Positions 44,335 to 57,177 of a stretch of DNA of 64,000 bases are shown here, piece by piece. The position numbers and the translations under genes were made by a program. Position 1 is the first letter of the stretch. Each line of letters begins with the position of its first letter. Source of the DNA: Isoetes taiwanensis (taxonomy: Eukaryota > Streptophyta > Lycopodiopsida > Isoetales > Isoetaceae). The notes beneath the pieces were generated by a model. It was not told the DNA's origin. It made no database searches and worked only from the letters and a program-made list of their open reading frames with translations. The stretch covers positions 1-64,000 of the forward strand of contig JAJEKV010000296.1 of the NCBI GenBank assembly GCA_021234155.1, read 5' to 3'.

Positions 44335-47300
44335 GATATGGTTAAGAATGTTAGTTGGCATATATGATCGTTTTTTCTTAGTAATTTTTTATTAAGTTTA
44401 AGGAATACAACATATGAGGCAAGCTAACCTTTATATGCCCGCAACAATCCATAGCAGAGTATAGCTTAGTTTTGCCAGAAATTGTTCTACCAAAATGCCA
44501 TAAATGCTAGTATGCAAAATGTTTAGGTCATACCATGCAAGTTGTGTCAGTCAAGTACACAATTGATAAAGATACAATTCTCTACATGAGCATAACTCAA
44601 CTCCATCTTTTTCTTATTTGTATGTCTTTGAATTAATTTAACAAATTTACTTTCAAAATAGTAACAACAGGTTATCACTTCTATGTCATCCAAGACATGG
44701 TCTTCTCCAAATGTGCTCATGGTCTGCTCGGACCATCCATTTGCCCTTGCAAAATTGTAGAATATTCTAGTAAGGTCAGTAGCAATTTGAGAAATGCTGA
44801 AGTGTGAAGTAAACACCAAGCTGCTAAATAATTTGCATACCACTGGTGAGTTCAAGAAGTTCATCCAAAGACGATGTTTGCAATCGCAAGTTTCAGAGAC
44901 CCCCGATATTTTTAACCCCAACAAAATAGCTATCTTATTAAATGTTATATGTTGCTACGTGCTAGCTAACTATAGTCGTGTACTAAAGGTAAATTCGTCC
45001 ATGTTATTGGAAGTAACATTTAAGATGTTGAGTTCAAAACGTTCGTCCAAGGACCTCAAATATGGCAAGTAAATTTACAACACAAGTTTTAACCCAATTA
45101 GATAATGCAAATGAAGAATCTAAGTAGTTAAATACACATGCACTTTAAGAAAAATACATCCATGCAATCTTAGGAAATCTAACATAATCTAGCATAATCT
45201 TTGAGTTGAATACATTCAATTTAGATGTTTGGCTAATAGATCTTGCATAATTCCATGGGGTTAAGGGTTCAAGGCATTCTATTGTTCTTGTGTTCTCTTA
45301 ATATGCATCAAATCATGTCCTAGAGTGGTCAGTTTTTTCCTTAGAAAAACACAAACCTTCAATATCGATTTCTAGCATTCCATAGTTCAATATCGATTTC
45401 TAGCATTTGCCTTAGAAACACTACGTTCCACCACTTTAGCAAGCTCAAAATGGGATTTTGATGCACAAGTCTAGATTGCTTCCAGTCTTCTAAATTTTCG
45501 GTCAAAAAATATAATAGAGGTACTTAAAAAGAATTTATATAGGATGAGAGAAAAGTATAAGTGTGGCCGATCACTCCTCCCGTGATCGGCCAATTAGCCC
45601 TAACCCTAACTTGCAATTGCTTGCTTCCCGGTTTCCTTTCCAAGCCATGTCCGCCTTATTTTGTCTGTCTTTCCTTTTGCGTAGAAGGATGGATTTTGTA
45701 TGACTACTACCCTGTGGAATGGGCAGTTTTTTTGCTAAAGCTCATTGTTCATTAGGTTGCATTTTGCTGCCTTCAGATCTTTGTCTTCGTGGAAAGACAG
45801 GTGTGAGCCAAGAAGGCATGATCTTTTATACGATTTGACAAAGAAAAGGAAGTCTAGGATCTGATTAAATGGATAATTGCTTCGGTGTTGCAGGTTCTCG
45901 ATATGACAGAAAATGATATAGTCAAAGACCATTTCCGCATCTGGTTTTTAAAAATGGTGCGCATTAGATAAATGCACGGTTCTTGGACATGAAACTGGAG
46001 GAAAGAAGACTCATATGACATGATTTAAACTGATATTCACAAAAATGTAGAGTTTTTGTCGATGGCAACGCTCTTCATGGTGTAATGGTGCTGGAATGCT
46101 CTAATCCATAAATCCAAAACCAATAGTGTTGATCCAAAAGGCGGGGCAGCAATAGCTACTTCTCTGAAGTCACAATAGCTGTAAGGGAGCAGGTAATGGA
46201 CGCAATGCTTTTCGATTTTGAATCTTATCCTATTTCTTTATATCATTTTGTGCATCTATTCTAACTATGCATCTTGTAGAGAGTGGATTCAGACTAGAGG
46301 AAGGCAAAGGACGACTCATGTTTTCTAGAAGCAAATTAAGAATTACATTTTGAAGTAACACATGCTTAGAGAATGTTTTGTGTTATTATTCTTTGCTTAT
46401 CCTCTACTCGTCTTTTATGCTTGCATTTCGTGGATCCAAGTGGAACAAATCTGGGAGGCAAAATGGTGAATGGCTTTGTCTTGCTCGATCAGAGTGGATA
46501 TGACATGTCCGTGATAGTTTTAGGATGGATTATATACTTCAAGCATCTCTTACTGCTTTGGTAGAAACTAATATTGCTCAAATTTAAATGAACTGATGAA
46601 TTAGGTGGCAGAGAATGGCAAGGTTTTAGAATGATTTCACTAGAATGTATTCCATTATTGGGATTGAATTGATCTTGCATAGTGAAGCACAGTTTCATTA
46701 TATATGGACTTTCTCTAAGTCCATATGCCTCTGAAATGATGGGTAATTTCATTAATATGGCATTTTTCTTATTGTAACCTGCAATATTTTGGGAACCGCG
46801 GCGGTGTAGGTGAGTCGGGCGTGCATCGGTCAATTGGCACATCAAAGGAACAACCAAAAAAAAAAAAAAAAAAGCGCCCTCAAACTCGTAGTTGTTACTA
46901 CTTATCTCAGAGGTTGTCCAAATCTGGTTCAGCAAGATTCATCTCAGGCCACTCAAGATGGTTGAAACCAGACGCAGATATAGAATTACGACATGCTAAA
47001 ATGCAATCCCCACGCTAGTGAACCAATCTTTGAGTATGCCAATAGTTGCAGCTGGAGGTGCAAGATGAGATAAACCAGCATGGAAAGAAAGAGATCACTG
47101 CTCAAATGACGAAGCTCCTCCATGGAGAAGGGTTTGCACGAACAAACAATGAAGAAGATCAGCTCAGCTGGTTGAGATTGAGGACTGTCTCATATCATTG
47201 AAATGCCACATATACAGGGCAAAGGCACTGCAGAGGCCGCTGATGGAGGAGGTTTGGATGCACAACATGCTTAGACCGTTATTCAAGAGGCTTTATAAGA

Positions 47301-47590
47301 AGCAGAAAAGGCAGCAAAGCTTTGTCAATGAAGCTCGTGAACAACACTACTCACTGGGTCCGAGATTTGGATGATCGGGCCGGAAGTGTTTGGTCAAGTA
47401 GCATTGAGGAGTTCAACTGAAAGTGATCTTATTCAGGTTGAACTGGCATTGATTGAAACTTTGTTCTCTCGATATTATATATTGTCTCCCTTTATGCATG
47501 TGTTGCTATAGGTGAGTCCATATATTAGTCAGTTCTATGTACTTTGTTTCTAGTTGAATACAACCGTTTCTATCTTCCCATGAAAAGAGC
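44335..47590. other. No gene recognised
   Basis: AT-rich sequence with only short frames lacking motifs. Holds the hairpin at 45564-45592 and a 16-18 A run at about 46857-46873 that may mark a small plus-strand retroposon. Confidence 0.5.
45564..45592. repeat. Perfect hairpin, 11-bp stem
   Basis: TGGCCGATCAC, a seven-base TCCTCCC loop, then GTGATCGGCCA. It follows a TTATATAGGATGAG stretch similar to that next to the Helitron end at 7276, but no complete Helitron end could be built here. Confidence 0.85.
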
Positions 47591-47599
47591 ATAATTGAA

Positions 47600-47702
47600 C
47601 GCCCGCCAAATTTCCTAGTTGGGGATCAAATTGGGCCCCGCCCAATTTCCTCGTTAGGATCAAATTAAGGCCCGCCTAATTTCCTCCGGGGATCAAGGGT
47701 TG
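47600..47702. repeat. Three-unit tandem repeat, about 37 bp
   Basis: GCCCGCCAAATTTCCTAGTT then GGGGATCAAATT recurs three times with variants. Confidence 0.75.
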
Positions 47703-50210
47703 GGTCAATACACATATAACCTAAATGACACAACTTAGATCACATAGAAATACTTACATCATTCATAACGCATAATACATGTATCAAGACAGCTTATAGA
47801 TTGTTATAATCGTTGTAATCGTTATATATTTATAATGTCATACCATACACATGAATAGTCTATTCATAGATTATAGTCATTGTTGATATTATCAAGCTCA
47901 TAAGTGTCAAGGCCTCGAACCCAAACAAGATGTATCTTAACACGGTACTCGCTGGGAAAATCTCTCTCTCGATGCCCTGCTATACCATTCAACCAATCAT
48001 CAAGGATGATACCTCTTTGTTTGCATGCATATAGATCTTTGAAGGTCATAGAGCAGTGCAATGGAGTCTAGATGTTCAAGCAGGAAGAGAATAATCCGAC
48101 CTCTGATGAACTCTAGCAGGGCGTCGAGACATAGCAAATGAATGCATTATGCCATGGACGGCAGCTACACTTATACCCGTGAGATTATTAATGTCCCATG
48201 CAGTAAAATTATTGGGTATCATATGTAGTATATATATGCAATAACTTTGATGTATATACCATCAATAATACCTCGTGGGTATATCTATGCATCAATTCGC
48301 GGAGTCCATCGACATTTGCCTCCCGTTTAGCCATATTATGGCACATTCTCGTCCCCGAACGTGATTCTATTACTTGCAAGATGAACCATGAGGACCAACA
48401 ATGTTTAAAATGAAACGCACTAATTTAAGAAGTGCGCTTTGAAAGATCCTCCTAAAAAATCTAAAAATCTTAAGATTTAGCTAAAAAGAGGTTTTGGTCG
48501 CTTTTTAGCCAAACATTACGAAAACGTTTTTGAAAAAATAGTGCTTTTGCAATGCATATTTTGATAAAGAGAAGTTTCAAAAAAAAAAATCATCTTTTGG
48601 GGGGTAAACAAATTATTCTATAGACCAAGAAAATCACAAGTAGCAAAAACAGGAGAATTAGACAAAGATGTTTTAAGTTTGTTTGCGAGCATTTAAGGAA
48701 TTGCATGTTGTAGGAGCCATCCGTTAGATGCCACACAAAAATATTGGTAATGTTCTAGAAACCCAAAAACACAATAACATGCGCTTGTAAGCATAGCATA
48801 CAAATTTGAATATTAGCATAGCATAGCATAATGAGGTTTAGTATGCTATGCTATACAATCTTAGGTAATACTTGCTACATATGGCGGCCCAGACTCCTTT
48901 TTTCCAGTAGTAAAGTTGCTTCACGTCAAATTGCAACTTGATTATCGATGATTGAAAATAACATTGTCAAATGGTAAGACCATGAAGGATGCAATTAGCT
49001 TTGTGGTTATTGCACTTCATGAACAAGGTAGGACCTCCTTGTGGAAATTGTACAATACCATTTGAATAGTCCAAAGCGAAGAAAAAACATTCAAAATGGG
49101 ACTAAATAGACCATGCCATAAGAAGACAATAAGCTAACATATATGGAATTAAAAATGTCTTTAGCGCAAAGAACATGTATAATAAGGCTATCTTCCAACT
49201 CTTTGAATCACACAAAGACAAACCAAGGGCTAAACATACTAACATTTGAACTCATAATGAAGTAAATAGAAATGTGAGTCAGTGGACCAAAACAATGAGC
49301 TAAATATATGATGCACACTTGATAAGAAGATAAAAATAAGTTCTTATTCTGTATGTTCTATGGCAGAACATAGAACATATCAAAAGAGCTAAACATCCGT
49401 TGAAATGGAAGCCTGGTCTAATGCTACACGATACTTTATAAGTAGTTAAAACCGAATGATGTGCTCAAGAAGGACGATTCATGCCACATCTCCTACCAAC
49501 TTGTCGAAAGCAAACAGAAAGTTGCAAAGCCCTCATACAGCTTGCAAAGTTGGGAAGCACCGAGTTGTCGCAACAAATGTGCAAGTATTAATCATAGCAT
49601 ACTAAACCTTTTCAAATTCTCAAGAAGAGCAATATCTTGAGTTTTGAATCATGTACAGTGGAAAATCTGCAACAACATGATCAAACAAGAGTTTTTCAAA
49701 AACATGCGCAGTAATATTGAACAAGAATGCGCAGCAAGAATGCGCAGTAAGATTGAACAAGAACTGTAAACAGGTTGAAAAACAGAGGTGCATTATACCG
49801 AGATACTTCAAAAACCTTCCTCAATTTCCTCTTCAAACAGAGGACATTTGTGTTTCGAGACAGCCCAAGGGGCCAAACATTAAGTATTTGCAACTTTCCT
49901 AGTGAAACGTTGCTGGAAAAATCAAATCATTCCCTAACCTGCTGATACACAACCAACAGTCAACTAAGATCAAATTTAAGCTAAAATAAAAAAGCCAAAC
50001 CTCTCGCCGAAGCTTCGATCAATCGGTACAAAACAGCTTTCACAAATTAGGTTTTGAAGATGACAACCATTTTTGTCGTGATCATAGAAAATCACGTAAA
50101 TCTGAATCGTGCCTATGTATGCCTCGTTATAAAGCTTATGTCCGCCAATAAGACCGCGCGATCTCTCGGATATAAAGTTTATGAATGTGAATCATGCCGT
50201 CAAGTCCGGA
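47703..50210. other. No gene recognised
   Basis: AT-rich; frames of 60-66 codons only. A short perfect inverted repeat (TAGCATAGCATA at 48819, complement at 48842) and AGCAT microrepeats lie at 48790-48853. Confidence 0.5.
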
Positions 50211-50395
50211 TAGAGTCAGAGAAGCAAGGAGTTCGACCGAGCCAGAGAAGCAAGGGAGTCGATAGAGTCAGACGACAAAGAAACCCTAAACCGCCGCGAT
50301 CCTAAACCGGGCCGCATCCTAAGCAAGGAGTCCGATAGAGTCAGACGACAATGAACCCTAAATCGGCCGTGATCAACAAAACCCTAAACCGGGCT
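50211..50395. repeat. Imperfect tandem repeat with AAACCCTAAA boxes
   Basis: GATAGAGTCAGACGACAA occurs at about 50261 and 50334, each followed by an AACCCTAAA box and CCGCGATC/GCCGTGATC. Looks like a diverged 70-bp repeat rather than a telomeric array. Confidence 0.6.
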
Positions 50396-50607
50396 TTTTT
50401 CTTCCATTTTCTAAGAAACTCATGCTCTAAGAAACTCCAAAGATCAAGAAACTCCTGCATTCGTTAGAATATAAAAATCCCAAATTCACGCTTGTCACAA
50501 ATAGATCGTGAAAATGGACCTTTTTTGGGGAATTTTAGGGAATCTTTTAAAGATTCCTTTTGGAGTGCGTTTGGAGCAAATTAGCGCTTCAATTTAAACT
50601 TTGTTGA

Positions 50608-50810
50608 CCTCCCCGCAGAATCACCGACTCGCCACCCTTCGCTATCCGCACTCTGAGGCCACGCCAGCACCGACAGGTCACTTTCAGGCGATATATACCT
50701 TCCGGTGGAATCACACCCGTAATTCTCCCTTGCGATGGAATCTCCCCCGAGTTATTCCACCGCATTTAATCACCCTCAAGAAATGTATTCTCCTAAGGAA
50801 TCACAAAAAT
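50608..50810. repeat. Foldback GGAATCAC repeat, third copy (right half only)
   Basis: Only the GGAATCAC side is left, beginning at CCCCGCAGAATCACCGACTC. It corresponds to 32768-32970. Confidence 0.75.
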
Positions 50811-51245
50811 GAATGGTGGTCTCAAAGTTATTAATGCATTGTCAGCTGCTTTGTTTGCAGTAATATGCGCTGGGGCAATTCAGATGAAATATAGTTTCCT
50901 CAGGAAGAACACCTATGGTGGTTGAATCCATTCCAGCTCCTTCATTTATTTAAAGACCAGGTAGGCTTTTCTTCAATGTTGTGGAGTTCTGAGAATGTGT
51001 TTCTGGGATTATTTAAGGTCTGCAGAGTTTGTTGCAAAGATGTGCGCATTTTGTAAACCGCTTTTACTTTTCTCTGGTGGGAGATCCATGTTATCAAGCA
51101 GTGTTAGCAGTTCAACATCATCATTTGCATCTAGCTTTGTGACATATACATGATCTGCTAAGCTTTTTACATATGATGAGCTAGACAAGGCTACAAACAA
51201 ATTTAGAAATTATAATGTGATTGGAGAAGGCGGCTTTGGACCATG
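50811..51245 (+). pseudogene. Receptor-like kinase fragment, unit 1, copy 2
   Basis: Matches 32971-33408: transmembrane piece (ALSAALFAVICAGAIQMKY) at 50811-50925 and P-loop piece ending VIGEGGFGP at 51240. The same frame change separates SSFV from LFTYDELDKATNKF, so that lesion predates the duplication. Confidence 0.7.
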
Positions 51246-51549
51246 ATTGAGCATCCTGCCTTTTTCCTGGATTTATTTTAGCAATCTTTCGTTGGTTTTG
51301 TTTCCACCTCAGATAAGGCGAAGCATTGATTTGACTCTAGAGTGTCCGCCCACTGCATGCACTCGTAGGGTTTTGTTGCTCATGGCAGTTATGGACCCTT
51401 CAATAATAAGTCCCTTTTTAAAAAACGTAACTCAGCATCACAAAATTGATTAAGTGTGTTCCAAAATGACATAACTTTAGAACCTCACAAAACCAGAAAT
51501 TTATTTGCCAACCTATATGTTGCCGTTCATTAGACTTTAAAATGTGATC

Positions 51550-51935
51550 CAACCTATATGTTGCTGGGATAATTCGGATGAAATAGAGTTTCTTCGAAAA
51601 AATAGCTAGAGAGGTTGAATCCATTCCAGCTTCTTCAGTTGCTGCAATATATTTCTCCAGTTGCCGCACTTTGTGAACTTTTGTTTTTACTTCTTAGGTG
51701 GGAGATCCATGTTATCAAGCCATTTTTACTAGTTCAACATCATCATTTGCATCCACCTTTGTTACATGTACAACAACTGACACATATACAAGTTATGCTA
51801 AACTTAACCAATATGTGCAACTGACACATATACAAGTTATGCTAAACTTTTTTATATATGTTCAACTACACAAGGCCCCCACAAACAAATTTAGATCTTA
51901 TAATGGGATTGGAGAAGGCGGTTTTGGACCATGAT
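51550..51935 (+). pseudogene. Receptor-like kinase fragment, unit 2, copy 2
   Basis: Matches 33700-34100, ending NKFRSYNGIGEGGFGP at 51934. Slightly less damaged at the P-loop than copy 1. Confidence 0.6.
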
Positions 51936-52211
51936 TGAGCGTCTCACCTTTTTCTAGATTTATTTTAGCATTATTTTTGTTGCTTCTTCAGACAAGATGA
52001 AGCATTTATTTGGCTCCACAATGTTTGCCTAGCATGCATTTGTAGGGCTTTGTTGCGCATCGCAGGTTGTGGACCATCTAATAATAATCAAAAATTAAAT
52101 ACGTGTTTTTCAAAATGACATAACTTTAGAACCTCACAAAACCATAAGTTTATTTGTTGAAAACCCTATATCTTACTGCTCATTAGAATTATTAGATGTT
52201 CTTAAAATGAA

Positions 52212-54440
52212 TGTGATCTAAACATCTGCTTTGTTGAGTCACCTGCACTTGCACCTCCAGAGGAGGTTCAGATTGATCTTCAATTGTACCATTGAGCGGT
52301 CATTTAGGGGCCTTAGCTGGTGGTCTGGGTTGTTCGATGACGGAGCTTATCTCCCACCATCTCACTGGCTGACCCTTACCCCATTTGATTTGGGTCATAT
52401 CTAGTATTCAGAGTTTGTCTTAATTTGGTACCGCTCTCGCAGCCCGCACCATCCCCTTTGTTGAGTCGTCTGCACTTAGATTGACCTTCAATCGTAGGTA
52501 GTGTATATATTTCGTTTGTCAATATTTATTGGAGTCATATTTTATATTCTTTGTTTAACATCTTTAGTTATGCAGACATGAAGCTGAATTGTAACGTGCT
52601 GCTCTTTGGCCCCTTCCATATGATGAAGATGATGCATATGAAGGGTGACTTATTGCACAGATCAACTTGGTGTATGGCTAGCAGAACCATATTGGTGATA
52701 TTACAATCACTAGTCTAGCAGAACATGTCTCACCTAGTTAGGTCTTTCGTCTGGATTTAAAAAAAAAAAAAATGAGTAGTTGTATAAATTGGGAGATCTT
52801 CAGGAAGTTTGTATTGCATGTCTCCATTTAAGAGTTATTGTGGTATAAAGTTTCGTTCTCATGCGATGGCATGCAAAAGTGGGATTTACATATTATGGCC
52901 TTTATAGTGTACGTAGTGGGACTTCTATTACATGGCCGCACGATGTGTCATTGGCTTGTGACCATCTATATAATTTTGTGCAGAATTAAATACGGATAGT
53001 TGGCTTATTGTTCGAAGCATTTTCCAAGGCTGAAATGATAAATAGAATGAGAAGTAGATCATCAAATGGAAGAAACATGTCCATGTGATATACGGCATGC
53101 CTTAACAACTTTCTCCTATTCTTTTGTATGCTTGCACATTAGCAAGCATGTAGGTACTGAAAACCTAATCCCCTACAAGGAAATATCAAATGCTTAGGTT
53201 AAACGTGAGTTGCCTCTCAAAGTCTAGATTCAATATACCACACTTCTTTTTTTGTAATACAAGCTGCAGAGTCATCACAAAAAGTGTATAAAATTGCTAG
53301 AACAGGCATCCATCCCAAGTGAATTGGAAAGATGAATGGCGAATAGTCGGATTGCATTTTGAAGAGAAGAATTGTATGCACGAGAAAGATGAATGGTGAA
53401 TAGTTGAAAGATTTTGAAAGAAGAATTATGTTGGCATCGCTCAAAATCTAGGAAGAAATTGCTAGCTACCAATTTTACAATGGCATATAGTAGCTAGCAC
53501 TTGCCTTCTGATTCCATTGCAACAGTTAGCAATTACCAAAAACATACTCTCCCCTTATTTTTTCTTGAAAGGCACGTCAACCATAATTTACTTTTTAGTG
53601 GACCACTTTTTGGTGTAATTTGATGTATTTGTACATTGTGTTTGTGTTGTGTAAATGTCCTCTTAATATGCCACATGAAAGATATTCATGACAGACTTCG
53701 GAATGCCAAAGTCTTATAAATAGATGAACGACCATAGTCTTTTAGCAATAACTAATATCCTGAAATCTACACACTCTGTTATATTTAGAGTTAGATTCCG
53801 AATGAGGAGTTAAAAACATGCCATTTAACTACCATTATAGTTGTTGCCAGTTAATAGAGCTGTCCCCTCACAATATAAAGCTTTCCTAACGAATGCTTGA
53901 TTAAAAGATGGACAAGCTCTTCCGTCCTTTAGAACATGAATCATGATAAGGTATTATGTCGCGCATTTGATCTTTGGAGCAATGCAGAATTATCAGTTCA
54001 TACGTGGATTTAAACTTCTTGCTTGATTTTCACTGCCATATTGTAATCTTAGGTACAGTGGACATGATCCACATCAGCATGATTGACACGTCAACAAGAA
54101 GACCATACCACGCTATGGACAGGGGGATTAAATCTCCATACATCGAGCAAAAGACAGACGGAGTAAGATACGGGACAGAGAGGCCAAGCCTCCGCCGTAC
54201 ACCAGGATAGCGAGGGCAGACCCACCAACTGGTAATTCGGACCACCATGAGCTCGAAAATATCACAAACACAGCAATATATGAGAGGCACGGAATACAAG
54301 CCAACATGATAGGATCCGAACAACCTGCAGAATTACGACATTACTTTAAAAACTATATCTTCCAATGGTTTGGAGATGGAAAATATCATTTTCAACTTAC
54401 AACGAATCCTGTAGTTCCAAAGCCAACTTTCCATCTAGTC
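52212..54440. other. No gene recognised (copy of 38066-40300)
   Basis: Same gene-free sequence as in copy 1, with the 60-bp repeat at about 53330-53430 partly deleted. Confidence 0.6.
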
Positions 54441-54442
54441 TA

Positions 54443-54785
54443 TGGAATCAATCCAAACTTGCCTATAGTTATGCGATAGCTTAAAATGCATATCTTGCCC
54501 ACATAAGCCCCAACATCCACCTTTGCCACACAAAACCATTGGGACAACCGTATTTGTCAAGGGAGAAGTCCCTAGAAAATGATAAATGGGTTTTCCATCC
54601 TTGTCTTTCCATCACTAGGTAGCTGCCTTGTCAAGATCTATCATTAACTTACTATACATGTTTGTTTTCTCCGATTTACATCTTTTACATTCCCCACATT
54701 CACCACTAAACAAGGGAATACAATGGTCTCCTGTGTTTTAAATCTGTTACACCCTCCTCAACACTCTCCACTTATTCTCAGAACA
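54443..54785 (-). pseudogene. Alcohol dehydrogenase N-terminal exon fragment, copy 2
   Basis: Counterpart of 40303-40637. Extra indels in the KPGDH and zinc-site region break it further; the acceptor is altered (TTCTCAGAACAAAC on the plus strand). Confidence 0.65.
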
Positions 54786-55998
54786 AACATCTACAAGTCG
54801 ATGAAGAAAATAAAACAACAAAGGTAACTCGTGATTGAAACAAAACATGCCCTGGGGTTGCCTTCGTGGGCCAATGATTCTTGGGAATATCTTAGTTTGT
54901 TCCTAGAAAAATTGCAATCAACAATGAATTAACATAACTAACATAAACAACATTAGATTATTAGAAACTTTAAACCTAATATAATGAGTAGCAACAACAA
55001 CATGAATTCTTTGTTATTCTTTGTTTTGATGTTCTCTTCCTCCTCCTTTCTGAATGCTCAAAGGCCTTAGAAGGTGGTATCAATAAAGCTTGTGGAATAT
55101 GACAAAGTATGTGGAATGACACGATGTGATGACATAAGCTCCTAACACAAGATGAGCCGCCTAAACAAACTGCAATACATCATGGTAAATGGGAGCTTGC
55201 TCATTTTCCGCTGATCACCACCGCAAGTGACCGATTGAGTTTAAATCATAGCCAAACCAGCGGCCTAGTTTCCATGATGTGCTTGAAGAATTCAGCCTCC
55301 AAGCATATTCAAGCCCCTATTGCAGGCCCGCAAGAAATGACCAAATCGTGAAAATTGTGAAATCTGTTTCATTTTTTGCTTTCAAGCCATTGATTGGTGG
55401 AATTTTCCAGTCCTCAAGGAAGAACGGCACAGACCCACGCTGCTCCAATCCCAGCGCTCCAATCGGCATAAAAATAAAGAGGAATCGTGTTGCAACTCCA
55501 CAGCATTGTATTTGCAGACCATTGCAAAAAAAAGCATCCAAAGAAATTTACATCAAACAAGCTGCTCAAACTGTCTGACATATACCATTTTTATATACAA
55601 TATTGTACCTAAATCATAGTCTTAACCATTGCAAGAATAGGCTTCTTTTAGTACAAAACAAATTGTGGAATAATGTGATATATGGAGCAACTTTGTGGCG
55701 TGATATATGGAGCAACTTTTGTTTCTATTGTGATAACTATCAAGTAATTTTACATTGTGAAACTTGTTACCTCATACCCGATTGTTACATCCCCTGTTAA
55801 ATTGTAATTTGCAATTGGAGATAAGAGTTCCGTGTTTTGATCCCCGATGCAACATCACGTAAATCCCACCCCGGTCGCTTATTACGCAAATTTACAAACC
55901 TTTCTTATTATAAAAAAGTGCCACATATCAACTCTCAAAATTGGGAGCACTGTTATTGTTGGTACAAAAAAGCGTAAAACAAAAACTCCAGAGTTGCT

Positions 55999-56372
55999 CC
56001 TACTCACCCCTCAGATGCAAGACACATCGTAGGCATTTTCCATCGACAAGAATTGGAATGCTTCATTGATTCTAGAGAATTTATAATTGTGAGTGATGAA
56101 ATCATCCAAATTCAAATCCCGCAGATTCAAGTATAAACCAGTTTAGATAATTCGCGGCAAACACATTATCCTAGAAAACAGATCTAAAAGACAAATACCA
56201 TAAGCACTAACCTTATTCATGTATTTCTTCACAAGGCCATTGATGTCACTCTTTGCCTCTCAGAGTTTCCAAAGAAGGTTCCACCAATGTTCGACCATAC
56301 AGAAATTACCCGATGGATGGAAACCTCTTTTTCCGCATCATCCAATCATGCAACTACAGCCTCTACCCCCCC
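55999..56372 (-). pseudogene. Alcohol dehydrogenase C-terminal exons, copy 2
   Basis: Counterpart of 41872-42248. The last exon (about 56122-55999) still encodes FITH and INEAF but has lost the original end; the preceding exon (about 56372-56212) carries several indels where copy 1 has CTGG, CAGTC and CTGG. Confidence 0.7.
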
Positions 56373-56447
56373 CAAGATCAACCAGCTTTTATTTCAGCTT
56401 AAGGAGAAGTATCTTCCTCGCTAAAATAATGCTTTTCTAGAACATAC

Positions 56448-56542
56448 ATCATGAGTACACTCCACAAAGAATCTTGATCAGTTGACATTCCCCACGATTC
56501 AACGCAAAGTCCGCACCACCATCACTCATCTCCTTAATTACC
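56448..56542 (-). pseudogene. Alcohol dehydrogenase internal exon, only in copy 2
   Basis: Minus strand after a TTTCTCACAG acceptor: VIKEMSDGGADFALN, then a frame change into a region resembling the family's following block, ending before a GTATGT donor at 56447. In ADH this precedes the GWG exon, and it lies in the right order upstream of 56372. Copy 1 lacks this exon altogether. Confidence 0.7.
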
Positions 56543-57016
56543 CTGTGAGAAATAAGAAAAGTTTAATAAATTTAGATGAGTTAACATTACTATCTTAAAA
56601 CCACATTATGTTCTTTATTGATTACAGTATCAAAGTTCCGAAACTATCTCCTGGATTGGTTTTTCAAATGATTTTGGATTTAACGTATGTGTACAACCAA
56701 ATTGCTTTGCTGCAAAACGAAAAAAGGTGGTTACAAAGAAAACAATAACCATTTCAACTGACCATTTTATGATGACTTTACTCTTCTCTCACATAATATC
56801 CATCTAGCCTATTTTGATGGCCTTTTTATTTTGGATATGATGTACATTGTCTATTCACTATAGATAGACTCTTTGCCATGTGGTAGACTTTAATGCCATG
56901 TGGTAGACTTTACTGAATGCATGTGCTTTAAACTTTACTGTTCACAATGCAAATCCATGTGCTCTAGACTTACAAGGCATGTGCTTTAGACTTTACTGTT
57001 ACACTCTTCTTCTCAC

Positions 57017-57024
57017 TATAAATA
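57017..57024 (+). promoter_or_regulatory. TATAAATA box upstream of the broken lectin copy
   Basis: CACTATAAATAGG follows a pyrimidine-rich CTCTTCTTCTC stretch. In copy 1 the same place reads CACAATAAATAGG and about 65 bp around it are missing. Confidence 0.4.
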
Positions 57025-57177
57025 GGAATCGGTAATCAATGTTTGATCGACGTGCAGGAAACATCTAAATAGATAATTGATAGTTTTAATCACAAATGTC
57101 TCCTATCAGACAGATACAGGCAAACAACGAATATAAAAAAGAGTGTTGACTCCACGTCTTGTAAATTACAGCTGGGT

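Noticed and set aside
45595-45612. CCCTAACCCTAAC as a telomere remnant
   Set aside because: Fewer than two full units, not the usual plant telomere repeat, and no array nearby.
50280-50395. AAACCCTAAA boxes as telomeric sequence or clustered promoter elements
   Set aside because: They are part of a diverged 70-bp repeat; no gene starts nearby.
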